From: Chloroflexota bacterium
Lineage (GTDB): Bacteria > Chloroflexota > Anaerolineae > Caldilineales > Caldilineaceae
Assembly: GCA_018969295.1 (NCBI GenBank)
Contig: JAGWYN010000040.1
Span: 1 to 39,441 of the forward strand
Direction: 5' to 3'
Length of the DNA stretch: 39,441 bases
Shown one piece after another: positions 27,543 to 36,854 of the stretch (positions within the stretch are counted from its first letter, which is position 1; every line of letters starts with the position of its first letter). The notes under the pieces were generated by a model. It saw only the letters and a list, made by a program, of their open reading frames with translations, searched no databases and was not told the origin of the DNA. The translations under genes and the position numbers were made by a program.

Positions 27543-29153
27543 ATGTCGGAATATGTTTTGACAGCCATCGACACAGCCCAAATTCAGAGCTATGTGTTTG
27601 GCAGCAACCGATTGAAAGAAAACATCGGCGGTTCTGAGCTGGTGGAACTGGCGACCCATCAGTGGGTGTATGCAGCCTTGCCCCCCCAAAACAACGTGGC
27701 CGATGCAGCGACCGGCGAGTTGAACGACCGCCTCACCATTCACAGCCTGGAGGCCGAAGTCCTCTACGCCGGTGGCGGCAATACTGTGATTCTTTTCAGC
27801 ACTTTGGAACTGGCACGTGAATTTACAGGCAGGCTCACGCGGCGTGTGCTGAAAGAGGCCCCCGGTCTGGAACTGGTGGTCGCCCATCGCTGTTTTGACT
27901 GGGAGAGAGATGCCCTGGCAGAGGTGGTCGGTCAGACATTGGGGGGGGATCTGGCTCGCAAAAAGCAAAACCGCAACGCTTCGATGCCTTTGTTGGGCCT
28001 GGGTGTGACCAGGCCCTGCAGCTCAACTCGGATGGTGGCCTCCCAGATCGTCGAAGGCCGTCCTGTGTCGCAGGAGATCTATGCCAAGGTGGATGGACGG
28101 CTGCAGGGGCAAGCCCGCCTGGAGGCGATCACGAGCCGGGTCAAACAAGGAAAGTGGCGGATTCCGCCCGATTTCGACGATCTGGGCCGCTTCAAAGGGG
28201 ACGAGGGGGATATTGCCGTTGTGCACGCCGACGGCAACGGGATGGGAAAACGGGTCGAGGCGATTGCCGCACGCCACCGCACACCGGCCCAGAATCGAGA
28301 CTACATCGACGCGATACGCAATTTTTCCCGCCGCCTGGGCGCCGCAGCCACGACAGCGCTGCGGAAAGTCGTGGATTTGATGGCGGACGCCTTGCGTGCA
28401 GACGCCGATCTGGCGGATCGGCATCGCCGCAATTTTCCGCTGCGCCCGATTGTTTTCGGCGGAGATGATGTGACCTTTGTCTGCCACGGCCGCTACGGGC
28501 TGTCGCTGGCCGTCTGTTATCTGGAGGCCTTCGAGGAGGCGACACAAACAGACCCTGCCTTCGACCACAAGCCCGCACATGCGTGTGCCGGTGTCGCCGT
28601 CGTCAAAGCGCACTATCCCTTCGCACGCGCCTATCGCTTGAGCGAACAGCTGTGTCATTCTGCCAAGGAGATGCTTGCTCAACAGAATATAGAGGGCTCG
28701 GCGCTGGACTGGCATGTTGCCATGAGCGGCATCACCGGCTCGTTGGGTGAAATTCGAGCGCGCGAGTATACCGTACAGTCAGGCTGTCTTCACATGCGGC
28801 CTGTTCTGTTGCGCAGCGCTGCTTCTGTGTCCTGGCGCACATGGCCTGTTTTTAAGGCGATTTTGGATGCATTCGTGGATGAGCAGGGAGCATGGTCTGG
28901 CCGGCGCAACAAAGTGAAAGCCCTGCGCGAAGCGCTGCGCGGCGGCAAGGACGCTGTTGTGGATTTTCTCCATACGTTTCAATTGGAGGCCTTGCCCAAA
29001 GCCGACTCTGCAAACGAGATGGGCTACGAGAAAATTGGCTGGGTTGGCAACTGCTGCGTCTACTTTGATGCCATCGAGATGATAGACTTGTTCGTCGATC
29101 TGCCGCAGATTGCAGCCATCGGGGATGTGGAGGCTGAACATGCCGCTCTATAA
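27543..29153 (+). CDS. cas10: Cas10 (type III signal synthase, no HD domain)
   Basis: The 536-residue protein is a compact Cas10. It begins directly with the first palm domain (YVLTAIDTAQIQSYVFGS, then ENIGGSELV and VLYAGGGNTVILF). The second palm has VVHADGNGMGK and the catalytic FGGDD at 306-309, needed to make cyclic oligoadenylates from ATP. A helical C-terminal domain follows. There is no N-terminal HD nuclease domain, so ssDNA cleavage is not expected, and no zinc-ribbon Cys pairs are seen between the palms. An ATG is preceded by AGGAGG. It overlaps the next gene by 14 nt. It is the signal generator for the two flanking CARF proteins. Confidence 0.9.
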   Translation: MSEYVLTAIDTAQIQSYVFGSNRLKENIGGSELVELATHQWVYAALPPQNNVADAATGELNDRLTIHSLEAEVLYAGGGNTVILFSTLELAREFTGRLTRRVLKEAPGLELVVAHRCFDWERDALAEVVGQTLGGDLARKKQNRNASMPLLGLGVTRPCSSTRMVASQIVEGRPVSQEIYAKVDGRLQGQARLEAITSRVKQGKWRIPPDFDDLGRFKGDEGDIAVVHADGNGMGKRVEAIAARHRTPAQNRDYIDAIRNFSRRLGAAATTALRKVVDLMADALRADADLADRHRRNFPLRPIVFGGDDVTFVCHGRYGLSLAVCYLEAFEEATQTDPAFDHKPAHACAGVAVVKAHYPFARAYRLSEQLCHSAKEMLAQQNIEGSALDWHVAMSGITGSLGEIRAREYTVQSGCLHMRPVLLRSAASVSWRTWPVFKAILDAFVDEQGAWSGRRNKVKALREALRGGKDAVVDFLHTFQLEALPKADSANEMGYEKIGWVGNCCVYFDAIEMIDLFVDLPQIAAIGDVEAEHAAL

Positions 29154-29802
29154 ACTTCAATTTCAGCTCTACAGCGCTGCCACCTTCGGGCGCGGCGACG
29201 GGGTCGCCGGCCTTGTCGACCAGGAGGTCGAGTACGATGCCAGCGGGCTGCCCTTTCTGCGTGGGCGCGCGTTGAAAGGGTTGCTGGCGGAAGAGTGCGC
29301 AAACATTCTGTTTGCTCTGGAGGTGCAGGGGCGCAGTGCTGGCTGGGATACCGTCGCCCAGCGGCTGTTTGGTTCCCCAGGAAGCACGGACGCCGAGATC
29401 GGCCTGCTGCGCGTAGGCGATGGCCGGCTCCCAGAACCGTTGTTGACGGCTGTCAAAGCTGCGGTGGCCCAAAAAGATCTGCGAGCCGAAGAAGTGTTGG
29501 AGTCGCTGACTGCCATCCGCCGTCAAACCTCTATGAACGAGGAGGGCGCACCTGAAAAGGGAAGTCTTCGATCGACCCGTGTCATCCTGCCGGGAACGGT
29601 GTTTGAGGCGGCCTTGGAGTTTGGGGAGCCCCCCGATGAGCGAACGCTCGGGTTGCTGGCCGCCTGCGTGCTGGCCTGGCGGCGTGCGGGGACTGGCCGC
29701 AATCGAGGGCGTGGACGGCTGCAGGCAAATTTGTTGGAGAGCAACGGCACAGAGGTGATTCAACGCTGTTTTCGCGTATTTGCCAAGGAGGTCGCAGCAT
29801 GA
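29140..29802 (+). CDS. cas7: Cas7/Csm3-like RAMP backbone subunit
   Basis: The 220-residue single RAMP domain opens with strand LYKLQFQLYSAATFGRGDG. Asp27 in GLVDQEVEYD is placed like the catalytic Asp of Csm3, and PFLRGRALKGLLAEEC is the G-rich/ALKG helix. A Gly/Arg-rich RNRGRGRLQ loop near the end is typical of RAMP proteins. It probably coats the crRNA and cuts target RNA. The ATG is preceded by GGAGG and lies inside the end of cas10. A 4-nt ATGA overlap joins it to the next gene. Confidence 0.82.
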   Translation: MPLYKLQFQLYSAATFGRGDGVAGLVDQEVEYDASGLPFLRGRALKGLLAEECANILFALEVQGRSAGWDTVAQRLFGSPGSTDAEIGLLRVGDGRLPEPLLTAVKAAVAQKDLRAEEVLESLTAIRRQTSMNEEGAPEKGSLRSTRVILPGTVFEAALEFGEPPDERTLGLLAACVLAWRRAGTGRNRGRGRLQANLLESNGTEVIQRCFRVFAKEVAA

Positions 29803-31448
29803 GAGCCATTCCGTATCGAATCACCTTGCAAGAGCCGCTGCTGGCCAAACGGATTGCCGGGGATCCCAACAGCGGGGTCTCGTATCCGTATGTGCCAGGG
29901 AGTGTCGTGCGCGGGGCAGTGGTCTCCGCCTATCGGCAGGCCCATGCGCTCCGTACACTCGACGCCGGCGACGCAGAGATCCAGCGTCTCTTTTTCGACG
30001 GACATACCCGCTACCTGAACGCCTATGCGGTGGATGTTGAAGGGGTCAGAGCCCTGCCAACGCCGCGATCCCTGTTCCACGCCAAGGGCCAGAAGTCGTG
30101 CCTGTATGACTTTGCCCTGGAGACGGTGCACAAGGTGAACGAAGAGACTGTCCAGTTTGTCGCTGCTGCGAAAGAATCACAGCTCTTTTGCCGGATCGAG
30201 GGGGGCTCGATCAATTTTGTCTCCCCGCAGCGCCGTGTCAATGTACACACCCAGCGCGATCGGATGAAAGGGCGCGCGGTGACCGACGCCGGTGCTGTTT
30301 TTCAATACGACGCGCTGGAAGAAGGACAGACGTTTGCCGGTTGGGTTCTGGTCGATACCGATGCAGACACCGAGCCGTTGACCGCGCTGTTGCAGACGAT
30401 CCGTCACATCGGGGGGTCCAGCAACAGCGGCTATGGCCGTGTCTCGGTCGCTGTGGGGGCTGCCATCGACAGCAGCCAGAACTCCTGGAGCGAAACTGCC
30501 GTCCCCTACGGCGTTCTCTACCCCGGCGACACCTTGGTGGTGACCCTGCTCAGCGATCTGTTGATCCGTGCCCCTGAGACCGGGAACTACACCTGGGACA
30601 TACGGCCGGCGTTGCAGAAAGTGCTGGGAGCGGCGCTCGAGTCTGTTCAGGAGACAGGGGACGCAGCGCAGCGCAGCGTCTGGCGAATGGAAGAGGTCGG
30701 CGGTTTCAACCGGACCTGGGGGCTGCCGCTCCCCCAGGCGCAGGCCATTGCCGCCGGCAGTGTCTTTGTGTTTCGAACTCAGGAGCTGTTGAGCAGGCAG
30801 GCACTTGCTGCTGCGGAATGGCGAGGGATCGGCGAGCGGCGAGCAGAGGGGTTTGGGCGTCTGGCTTTTGGCTGGCAACAGGCGCCAACACTGATGGAGG
30901 TTCCCAGCCGGTCAGTGGGCTCAAAACGTAGAACAGCGGAGGTTCAGTTCTCTGAGGGGGCTGCCAAAACGCTGGCAACGCAGATGGCTGTGCGGATGCT
31001 GCGCCAAGAACTGGCTCACAAACTGCGCAAGACGGTCTACGACATGAAAATCGAGGGCAAGCCGACCATTTCCAACGCCCAGCTGTCGCGGCTGCGTGTG
31101 ATCGTCCGTGCAGCACTGCCGGAGGGGGACCTCGAACGGTTGCAGCGCTATCTGCACGACAACATCAAAACGCGACGAGTGGTTCGAGATCAATTTGAAC
31201 GCACCCATTTTGACACCGGGTTGGGTCAAAAACGGCTGCTGCACTGGCTGGAAGATCTTCTGGAAGATCCTGAGACCGTGTGGAACAAGATCGGCGCACA
31301 GAACGCCTCCAAGCGAATCGGCGCCAATCTCGCGGTCGCTGCGCAGGGCAACGAAGCGCTGGCGCGCGAGTATACGCTTCGTCTGGTCGACGGGGTGTTG
31401 GCAAGACTGGCCAAAGAGCGACGCAAGGAAGATGGAGGAAACCGATGA
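29799..31448 (+). CDS. csx10: Csx10 (Cas5-like RAMP) with C-terminal helical Cas11-like tail
   Basis: The 549-residue protein has residues 1-365 matching the Csx10/Cas5 group of type III-D: ITLQEPLLAKRIAGDPNS, YPYVPGSVVRGAVVSAY, HIGGSSNSGYGRVSV and GERRAEGFGRLAFGW, the last a RAMP glycine-rich loop. Residues from about 376 to the end are predicted mostly helical and rich in Arg, Leu and Ala, which fits a fused Cas11-like small subunit as reported for III-Dv Cas7-Cas5-Cas11 fusions. Here Cas7 is a separate gene directly upstream, joined only by an ATGA overlap. An ATGA overlap also joins the next gene. The Cas11 assignment is inference from position and helix content. Confidence 0.78.
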   Translation: MRAIPYRITLQEPLLAKRIAGDPNSGVSYPYVPGSVVRGAVVSAYRQAHALRTLDAGDAEIQRLFFDGHTRYLNAYAVDVEGVRALPTPRSLFHAKGQKSCLYDFALETVHKVNEETVQFVAAAKESQLFCRIEGGSINFVSPQRRVNVHTQRDRMKGRAVTDAGAVFQYDALEEGQTFAGWVLVDTDADTEPLTALLQTIRHIGGSSNSGYGRVSVAVGAAIDSSQNSWSETAVPYGVLYPGDTLVVTLLSDLLIRAPETGNYTWDIRPALQKVLGAALESVQETGDAAQRSVWRMEEVGGFNRTWGLPLPQAQAIAAGSVFVFRTQELLSRQALAAAEWRGIGERRAEGFGRLAFGWQQAPTLMEVPSRSVGSKRRTAEVQFSEGAAKTLATQMAVRMLRQELAHKLRKTVYDMKIEGKPTISNAQLSRLRVIVRAALPEGDLERLQRYLHDNIKTRRVVRDQFERTHFDTGLGQKRLLHWLEDLLEDPETVWNKIGAQNASKRIGANLAVAAQGNEALAREYTLRLVDGVLARLAKERRKEDGGNR

Positions 31449-32911
31449 GGACACACCCGCTCACGAGGTCTCGGAAAATCTATGAGCGCTGGATCGTCGA
31501 GGGGGACCTGGTGTTGGAAACGCCTACGCATCTGGGCAACGGCGACAGCGATGGGGTCGTGGACATGCCGCTGCTGCTCGACGAGGTGACTGGCAGGGCG
31601 CTGCTGCCGGGCACCTCGCTGGCTGGGGCACTTCGCAGCTATCTGCGGGAGCACCGTCATGGGTTTGGCAGCCGTCTGACAGACGCTCTGATCGAGTCGC
31701 TTTTCGGGGCAGAAAAGGGCAACGACGCCGGCAGCCAGAGCGCGTTGATCGTCGAAGATGCTCTCGGCGAAAAGCCAACTGTCGAGCTGCGCGATGGTGT
31801 CCGCATCGATCCGGCGACGCGCACGGCCAAGATGGATTTTGAAAACGGCACAGCGCGCGGCTACAAATATGATCTGGAACTGCTCGAAGCCGGGCTGACG
31901 TTTCCACTTCGTTTTGAACTGCTGCTGGGCTCCGACGCCGGGCCTATCACACAGCTGCTGGCTCTGGCGCTCCACGGTCTGGCTTGTGGGGAGATTGCCC
32001 TGGGGTTGCGCAAGCGCCGTGGCTTTGGGGAATGCCGGGTGACGCGGTGGCGAGTCCAGCGGTACGACCTCCGACAACCGGCAGATCTGATTGCCTGGCT
32101 CACGGCAGAGCACCCTGGCGAGTCCACGGCAGCAATGCAACCGATGGTGGAGGGGACAGAGATCGCTCCTTTGTTGAACGTCTCTCTGGAAGGGGTGGAA
32201 GACAAGCGCAGCCTCTGCTCCATCCACGCCGAATGCATTCTGGACGGCTCTCTGTTGATTCGCTCTGGCTTCGGCGAGCAGGATCGTGGGCCCGATGCGG
32301 TGCATCTGCACAGTGCCCGAGCGGGAGGAAGACGGGTGCCTGTGCTCTCCGGAACCAGCCTGGCAGGTGCGTTGCGTCATCGGGCTGAGCGTATTCTTGG
32401 CACGCTGGGCAACGGGGCCCCTGCTTCCGAAATGCTCGACGATCTCTTTGGCCCGGCCCAAATCACCGGTGATCGGCAGAAGGCCAAAGCCAGCCGTCTG
32501 GTGGTCAAAGAAACGGTGATCACAAACCCGGTCGATCGGGTGCAGAATCGGATTCGCATCGACCGTCTGACCGGCAGCGTTCACGGCACAGGCCTGTTCA
32601 ACGAACAGCCGGTCTTTGGCAAAGAGGACACCCAGGTCAGGGTGGAGCTGCTCTTGCGCGCGCCCAGAGATTCTGAGATCGGGCTGCTGCTTTTGCTGCT
32701 CAAAGATCTGTGGACGGGCGACTTGCCGCTGGGAGGGGGCGTGAGTGTCGGACGAGGGCGGTTAAAAGGGGTCCGCGCAGAGATCAAAACACCCCAAGAT
32801 CCCCCGCTCTCGATTGCGGTCGACCAGGCTGCCAACCGGCTGGCCATCAGCGACCGCGCGGCCCTGGAACGGTATGTCGCAGCCTTGTGTGCGGAGGTGA
32901 CCCGATCATGA
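31445..32911 (+). CDS. Double Cas7 RAMP protein (Cas7-2x-like)
   Basis: The 488-residue protein contains two RAMP domains in tandem. The first has LETPTHLGNGDSDGVVDMPLLL with Asp40, a likely cleavage residue, and LLPGTSLAGALRSYL. The second (from about 245) has IHAECILDGSLLIRSGFGEQ, a possible catalytic Asp284 in GPDAVHLHS, PVLSGTSLAGALRHRAERIL and GGGVSVGRGRLKGV. Two Cas7 units on one chain match the Cas7-2x component of type III-D effectors. ATGA overlaps are seen on both sides. Confidence 0.82.
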   Translation: MRTHPLTRSRKIYERWIVEGDLVLETPTHLGNGDSDGVVDMPLLLDEVTGRALLPGTSLAGALRSYLREHRHGFGSRLTDALIESLFGAEKGNDAGSQSALIVEDALGEKPTVELRDGVRIDPATRTAKMDFENGTARGYKYDLELLEAGLTFPLRFELLLGSDAGPITQLLALALHGLACGEIALGLRKRRGFGECRVTRWRVQRYDLRQPADLIAWLTAEHPGESTAAMQPMVEGTEIAPLLNVSLEGVEDKRSLCSIHAECILDGSLLIRSGFGEQDRGPDAVHLHSARAGGRRVPVLSGTSLAGALRHRAERILGTLGNGAPASEMLDDLFGPAQITGDRQKAKASRLVVKETVITNPVDRVQNRIRIDRLTGSVHGTGLFNEQPVFGKEDTQVRVELLLRAPRDSEIGLLLLLLKDLWTGDLPLGGGVSVGRGRLKGVRAEIKTPQDPPLSIAVDQAANRLAISDRAALERYVAALCAEVTRS

Positions 32912-33486
32912 AGCAACCATCTTATGTGCTCCAACAGGTGCCGGTAGACAACAGTTTCGTGGCAGAGCCAGCAAAATGGCTGGTGGCCCAGGCCAGACAA
33001 CAGGGGCTGCGCTTTTTGCTCGCCCATGCGGACGATGGAGTCATTTGGGGCCGTATCGACGACGATGGACTGCACACCTCTTCCGGGATTGCACCGTCTT
33101 CGCCGGTGCTGCGTTCCTCTACCCTCCAGCAGGCCCGACTGTTTGATACGGCAGGCGAATTGTTGGTCTGGCGGAGCGACGACGGCTGGTGTGCGCGGCT
33201 GGCCACCGATGGCCAGGAAGCGGCCGAGGCGGTCATCGACGAAGACCAGATTTTGTGGGGGGACACAGCCCAACCTGCGCCCCATGGCTTTACCCTGATG
33301 CGCGAAGGTGCCCAAGGAATGTGCCATGCAGTGCCGATTGGGGTGACCCCAGAACAGCTGAAAAAGCATCCCCTGCGGCTGCGCGTACGCCACTATCTGA
33401 CCGAAAACGAAGATGGCGAGGCCCTGATCGCCTTGAGCCGTCTCGTTCAGCTGTTGTTGGGAAACCAGGAAGGAGGGAGACCATGA
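32908..33486 (+). CDS. csx19: Csx19, type III-D accessory subunit
   Basis: The 192-residue protein matches Csx19 (TIGR03984). FLLAHADDGVIWGRIDDDGL, QQARLFDTAGELLVWR, ILWGDTAQP, GFTLMREGAQGMCHAVPIG and RLRVRHYLTENEDG are the family blocks. In III-Dv complexes Csx19 is a structural subunit of the effector. It has ATGA overlaps with the genes on both sides, placing it in the usual position of this operon type. Confidence 0.82.
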   Translation: MKQPSYVLQQVPVDNSFVAEPAKWLVAQARQQGLRFLLAHADDGVIWGRIDDDGLHTSSGIAPSSPVLRSSTLQQARLFDTAGELLVWRSDDGWCARLATDGQEAAEAVIDEDQILWGDTAQPAPHGFTLMREGAQGMCHAVPIGVTPEQLKKHPLRLRVRHYLTENEDGEALIALSRLVQLLLGNQEGGRP

Positions 33487-35882
33487 GCCTGCCAGTTCAC
33501 AAAAATCCGTCCAAAGAGCCAGCCAAGGCACCGTATAACTTTGTGCCGTTGCCAGAGAAGGTGGTGACTTTCGACCCGCAGATGCTGCCCGACCAGGGGC
33601 GCTTCTATCCGGAGCGTCACACCGGTTCGATCGAGTGCACGATCACGACCGAGTCCCCAGTCTATGTGCGGGCACCGCTGACGCCGGAAGAGTTCGACCG
33701 CCAGGAGACGGCACAAGATGCAAAGGCGCCCTGGCGCCAACAGGTGCGCAACAAAGCAGATTTCTTTGCCACCGACCCCGACAAGACGCCCCGCATTCCC
33801 GGCAGCAGCCTGCGCGGCATGCTGCGCCAGCTGGTGGAAATGGTCAGCTACAGCAAAGTGCAGTGGGTTTCTGGAGATTCGCTGGTGTATCGTTCAGTCG
33901 GAGAGACGACGACGCAGGGTGACCGATACCGAGACCGTGTGATGCGTTCAGACGGATCAGGGGGGCAGCAGTCTGGGAAAACGACCAAATTCTACACGCC
34001 GCTGGTCAAGGCGGGGTATATCAAAGACGAGCGCGGCAAGTATTATATTCGCCCGGCACAGGAGATCCAGGGCACAACCTTTGCCCGTATCCGTATCGGC
34101 GATATTCCTGTTTCCCTCAAACCGATTCAGGGGTGCCAGAATGCCCAGGAGATCTGGTTTCGACCTGGCCCCTATGAATACCAAGATGTGCGCGGCGGGT
34201 TTTTGCGCATCAAACGCGCCCGTGTGCTCGGCCTCGCAGCGCACCAGGCGCCCGGGTTGATTCAAGGCGCACTGGCACGCAGCGGGGCGATGAATTCAAA
34301 ACGCACCGAAGCGGTGGTCTACCCACCCGACCTAAATGCTCAGCTGCTGCCGATCCAAGATGATCTGGTGGCTGTTTACAAGGATCAGGTCAGCCAGGAG
34401 CAGGAAAAACTGTTGGGCAAAGAGGGGGTGTTGCGCGACGGACAGCCCATTTTTTATCTTGTCGAACATGGGCAGCTTGTCTTCTTTGGACATACGATGA
34501 TGATGCGGCTGCCCTATCCCTACACGCCGATCGACTTTGTCCCGGAACAGCTGCGTCGTGAAAGCGATCTCGATTTGGCCGAAGCCATTTTTGGCTATAC
34601 CAAATCGACCGGCGAAGGAAAAGCGCGCGCCTACGCCAGCCGCGTCTTGGTCGGCGACGGTCTTTTGGAACCGGGGCAATCCGACATCTGGCTGAGCCAG
34701 ACGCCGATCGTGCCCAAGATTCTGGGCAGCCCCAAACCGACCACCTTTCAGCACTACTTGACGCAGCAGACACCTGATCCGGGTGCGAAGAATCGCAGAG
34801 ATCTGTCGGACTACACCGATCCGCGGAAGAGCGTCATTCGGGGGCACAAGCGCTACTGGCATCGCGGCAAGATTGTAGGGGCGGACATTCAGGAGGCGTC
34901 GGAACGATTGAAGGATGAACGTGGCCGAGAGAAAGAGCAGGACACGCAACACACCCAAATTCGGCCAGTCCGTGCTGGGGTCCGCTTTCGCTGGCGTCTG
35001 GAGTTTGAGAACCTCTCGGATGCAGAACTGGGTGCGTTGTTGTGGGCGTTGAGGTTGCCTGGAGCCTTGGACAAACAATACCGTCACAGCCTCGGCATGG
35101 GGAAACCGTTCGGAATGGGGGCCGTTCAAATCGACGCTGGCTTGACGTTGGGTGATCGGCAACGTCGCTATCGAGCGCTTTTCGACGGGGAACAGTGGTG
35201 CGAGGGCAGTGTCGAAGCCAGCGCCCGGATCGACGAGTTTATTGCGGTCTTTGACAAACTGATTCGGAGTCAGATCGGTGCTGCAAAGCAGGCCAGACTG
35301 AGCGACATTGAACGCATCCAGATGTTGTTGCGTATGTTGGAATGGCCTGGGCCGGACAAGAGGCTGACCGAATACATGCAGATCGAGCAGCCTGTGCCAG
35401 GCGAGCGCAACAAGAAAAACGAATACAAGGGGCGGCCTGTGCTCCCCGATCCGCTGCACATCGATTTGGAGCGAATGACCGAGCACACGACTCGCCAATC
35501 GTCTTCGGTCCCCTCTGCACAGCGTGGACCGAGTGTGGGGGCGTCACAGCCTGGGGCGGAGAGGAAATCCACCTCTGCGCAGAACCCATCAGTGGAAAAA
35601 CCTGCCGCCAGGCAAGAACCGGAACTCTGCCATCCAGCGTCGATCGAGGAGATCCAGCCAGGAATGTATCTGGAGGGCAGGGTGGTGCGTGTTGAGTCCA
35701 ACCGTGTGGTGGTCGAGATCTGTGGCCAGGATGCCTCGCTGACCAAAGATCGTATTAAACTGCCGAGCCATGACATGGCCGATCTGGAGGAGCGGTTTCC
35801 TGTCGGAAAAATCATCCGAGTTTTTGCGGGTGATGTGAGCAAGAAAGGGCGACTTCAGCTGAGTTATGAGGAGAGCTTATGA
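33483..35882 (+). CDS. TIGR03986-type large RAMP protein with S1-like C-terminus
   Basis: The 799-residue protein begins with APYNFVPLPEKVV, the family hallmark. RAMP features include TTESPVYVRAPLT, IPGSSLRGMLRQLVEM, GGFLRIKRARVLGL and a late ALRLPGALDKQYRHSLGMGKPFGMG. It is the largest subunit and corresponds to the Cas7-insertion type of III-D effectors. The end (about 720-799; GMYLEGRVVRVESNRVVVEICGQ...FPVGKIIRVFAGDVSKKGRLQLS) resembles an S1/OB RNA-binding domain, joined by a Ser/Pro-rich linker. It has an ATGA overlap with csx19 and another with the second CARF nuclease. Confidence 0.8.
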   Translation: MSLPVHKNPSKEPAKAPYNFVPLPEKVVTFDPQMLPDQGRFYPERHTGSIECTITTESPVYVRAPLTPEEFDRQETAQDAKAPWRQQVRNKADFFATDPDKTPRIPGSSLRGMLRQLVEMVSYSKVQWVSGDSLVYRSVGETTTQGDRYRDRVMRSDGSGGQQSGKTTKFYTPLVKAGYIKDERGKYYIRPAQEIQGTTFARIRIGDIPVSLKPIQGCQNAQEIWFRPGPYEYQDVRGGFLRIKRARVLGLAAHQAPGLIQGALARSGAMNSKRTEAVVYPPDLNAQLLPIQDDLVAVYKDQVSQEQEKLLGKEGVLRDGQPIFYLVEHGQLVFFGHTMMMRLPYPYTPIDFVPEQLRRESDLDLAEAIFGYTKSTGEGKARAYASRVLVGDGLLEPGQSDIWLSQTPIVPKILGSPKPTTFQHYLTQQTPDPGAKNRRDLSDYTDPRKSVIRGHKRYWHRGKIVGADIQEASERLKDERGREKEQDTQHTQIRPVRAGVRFRWRLEFENLSDAELGALLWALRLPGALDKQYRHSLGMGKPFGMGAVQIDAGLTLGDRQRRYRALFDGEQWCEGSVEASARIDEFIAVFDKLIRSQIGAAKQARLSDIERIQMLLRMLEWPGPDKRLTEYMQIEQPVPGERNKKNEYKGRPVLPDPLHIDLERMTEHTTRQSSSVPSAQRGPSVGASQPGAERKSTSAQNPSVEKPAARQEPELCHPASIEEIQPGMYLEGRVVRVESNRVVVEICGQDASLTKDRIKLPSHDMADLEERFPVGKIIRVFAGDVSKKGRLQLSYEESL

Positions 35883-36757
35883 GCACCCTTCTTTCTCTTG
35901 TCGGCGAACAGCCGATGCCGATCCTGCTGCCCTCTCGCTTTTTGCAGCCAGAGCGGACATTGCTGGTCTGCACGGAACGTTCACGTTCTGTGGCAGCTCG
36001 GTTGCTGCGGTTGCTGCCGAATGCCGTTTGTGAAGAGATGGACCCATACGAACTGCCGACGATCCTGGCTCAGCTGGCAGAGGTGGCGCCAGCCGACCAG
36101 CCGATGCTTGTCAATCTGACCGGCGGCACCAAAATGATGATGTTGGGTGCCTTTGCGTTGGCGATGCAGCGTGATTGGGATTTCGTCTATCTGGAGAGTG
36201 AACGTTCGCCTGCGGCGCTCTATCGCTACACATCGGCCAGTGGCAAGTTGCGGCTCAAGGAAAAGGTGCGGTTGCCTGCGCTGATCACATTGGAGGAGTA
36301 TCTCCACGCTCACCTGCCAGGCTTTCACAGCCAAGGTTTCAGCCCGACCAAGGGGGGACAATTTGAGAAAGCCGTCTATGATGCGCTGCTGCCCGAGGTA
36401 GACGAGATATTGGCTGGGGTGCGCCCCGAGGGCATTGCCGATCAGATCGAGATGGACCTGGTGATCCGTATCGGCAACCAGGTGGGTGTCGCAGAGATCA
36501 AGTGTGGCCGTATGGAGCGTCCTAAACAGGGCATCGACCAACTGTCGACAGCAACCAGCCGCGAGTATCTGGGGACATACACTGCGCGTTTTCTGATCAC
36601 GGATACCCCCTTGCCAGTTCGCATTGAGCGGCTGGCAAAGGAAAAACAGATCGGTGTGGTAACATTGGACAGATACTGGCGAGAGGCCGCCTCATTGGCA
36701 TCGGGCGATCGACAGCAGTTGGTGGAGGCTGTGCGTAGACGGCTGGCCCCGAGATGA
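35879..36757 (+). CDS. CARF - PD-(D/E)xK nuclease (Card1/Can2-like)
   Basis: The 292-residue protein has an N-terminal CARF domain (LSLVGEQPMPILLPSRFL, TLLVCTERS, NLTGGTKMM with TGGTK at 81-85) that should bind cyclic oligoadenylate. Its complete PD-(D/E)xK nuclease has Glu163 in GGQFEKAVYDALL, Asp193 in QIEMDLV, and Glu206-x-Lys208 in AEIKCG. Unlike the first CARF protein, it therefore keeps the canonical site. Activated family members cut DNA and RNA nonspecifically. It overlaps the large RAMP gene by 4 nt and ends the effector operon. Confidence 0.85.
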   Translation: MSTLLSLVGEQPMPILLPSRFLQPERTLLVCTERSRSVAARLLRLLPNAVCEEMDPYELPTILAQLAEVAPADQPMLVNLTGGTKMMMLGAFALAMQRDWDFVYLESERSPAALYRYTSASGKLRLKEKVRLPALITLEEYLHAHLPGFHSQGFSPTKGGQFEKAVYDALLPEVDEILAGVRPEGIADQIEMDLVIRIGNQVGVAEIKCGRMERPKQGIDQLSTATSREYLGTYTARFLITDTPLPVRIERLAKEKQIGVVTLDRYWREAASLASGDRQQLVEAVRRRLAPR

Positions 36758-36854
36758 GCGACAGTGCACGCAGGTCAGTCCACCAGACGCTGAACAAATA
36801 TAGGTCGCCGAGGAAACAAGCGCTCTTTGTTAAATTACAGACAGGAACCCCACC

